Positions 33,434-33,445 of a stretch of DNA of 33,445 nucleotides are shown piece by piece (position 1 is the first letter of the stretch; the number at the start of each line of letters is the position of its first letter). Origin of the DNA: Sulfurovum sp. Lineage in GTDB: Bacteria; Campylobacterota; Campylobacteria; Campylobacterales; Sulfurovaceae. Below the pieces are notes generated by a model. It was given only the letters and a program-made list of their open reading frames with translations, was not told where the DNA came from and searched no databases. The position numbers and the translations under genes were made by a program. The stretch lies in NCBI GenBank assembly GCA_026982075.1, contig JALSHU010000011.1, positions 1-33,445 of the forward strand. The letters are read 5' to 3'.

Positions 33434-33445
33434 AAGGGTAGATAG

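Noticed and set aside
1-33445. CRISPR array, insertion sequence, rRNA or prophage
   Set aside because: No regularly spaced repeats, transposase, rRNA-like sequence or phage structural genes were found in reading the whole window.

Overview
The window is an AT-rich stretch of core bacterial chromosome. Gene content and order point to a Campylobacterota (epsilonproteobacterial) organism, probably a Sulfurovum- or Sulfurimonas-like chemolithotroph. The reasons are a complex I locus with no nuoE or nuoF, a run of poly-E-rich protein, gmk, tatA and argS, an HP0268-family gene next to miaB and a DUF374 acyltransferase, and TATAAT-type promoters mostly without a clear -35 box. The genus is an inference; no rRNA is present to confirm it.

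Positions 1-15620 hold respiratory genes. A membrane-anchored rhodanese runs off the left edge on the minus strand. Two plus-strand blocks then encode complex I: nuoA-nuoB-nuoC-nuoD plus a small NuoE-like gene (581-3891), and nuoG-H-I-J-K-L-M-N (5583-15587). Where other bacteria carry nuoF, a minus-strand FAD/NAD(P) oxidoreductase resembling flavodoxin:quinone reductase (FqrB) is inserted, bracketed by hairpin terminators and followed by a 509-bp intergenic region. NuoG has two complete [4Fe-4S] motifs and has lost the N7 cysteines. Together this suggests a complex I fed by reduced flavodoxin or ferredoxin rather than NADH, with an FqrB-like enzyme linking the same carrier to NADP(H).

Positions 15592-23508 hold mixed housekeeping genes: miaA (minus); pssA, a UbiA/MqnP-type prenyltransferase and a small anchored protein (plus); tRNA-Arg(GCG) with its own promoter; a poly-E-rich pseudo-receiver protein with gmk; tatA; argS; a small membrane protein; and rsfS-nadD (minus).

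Positions 23581-26489 are a triose-phosphate cluster, gapA-pgk-tpiA. GapA has cofactor-pocket residues suggesting NADP(H) use. Positions 26535-33445 hold nusA (minus); an HP0268-family nuclease, miaB, a DUF374 acyltransferase and a short tyrosine recombinase (plus); and tilS and rimO (minus). A terminator with a UUCG tetraloop at the right edge belongs to a minus-strand gene outside the window.

There is no CRISPR array, insertion sequence, prophage or rRNA operon. Apart from the complex I electron-input arrangement, most of the window is ordinary core genome.
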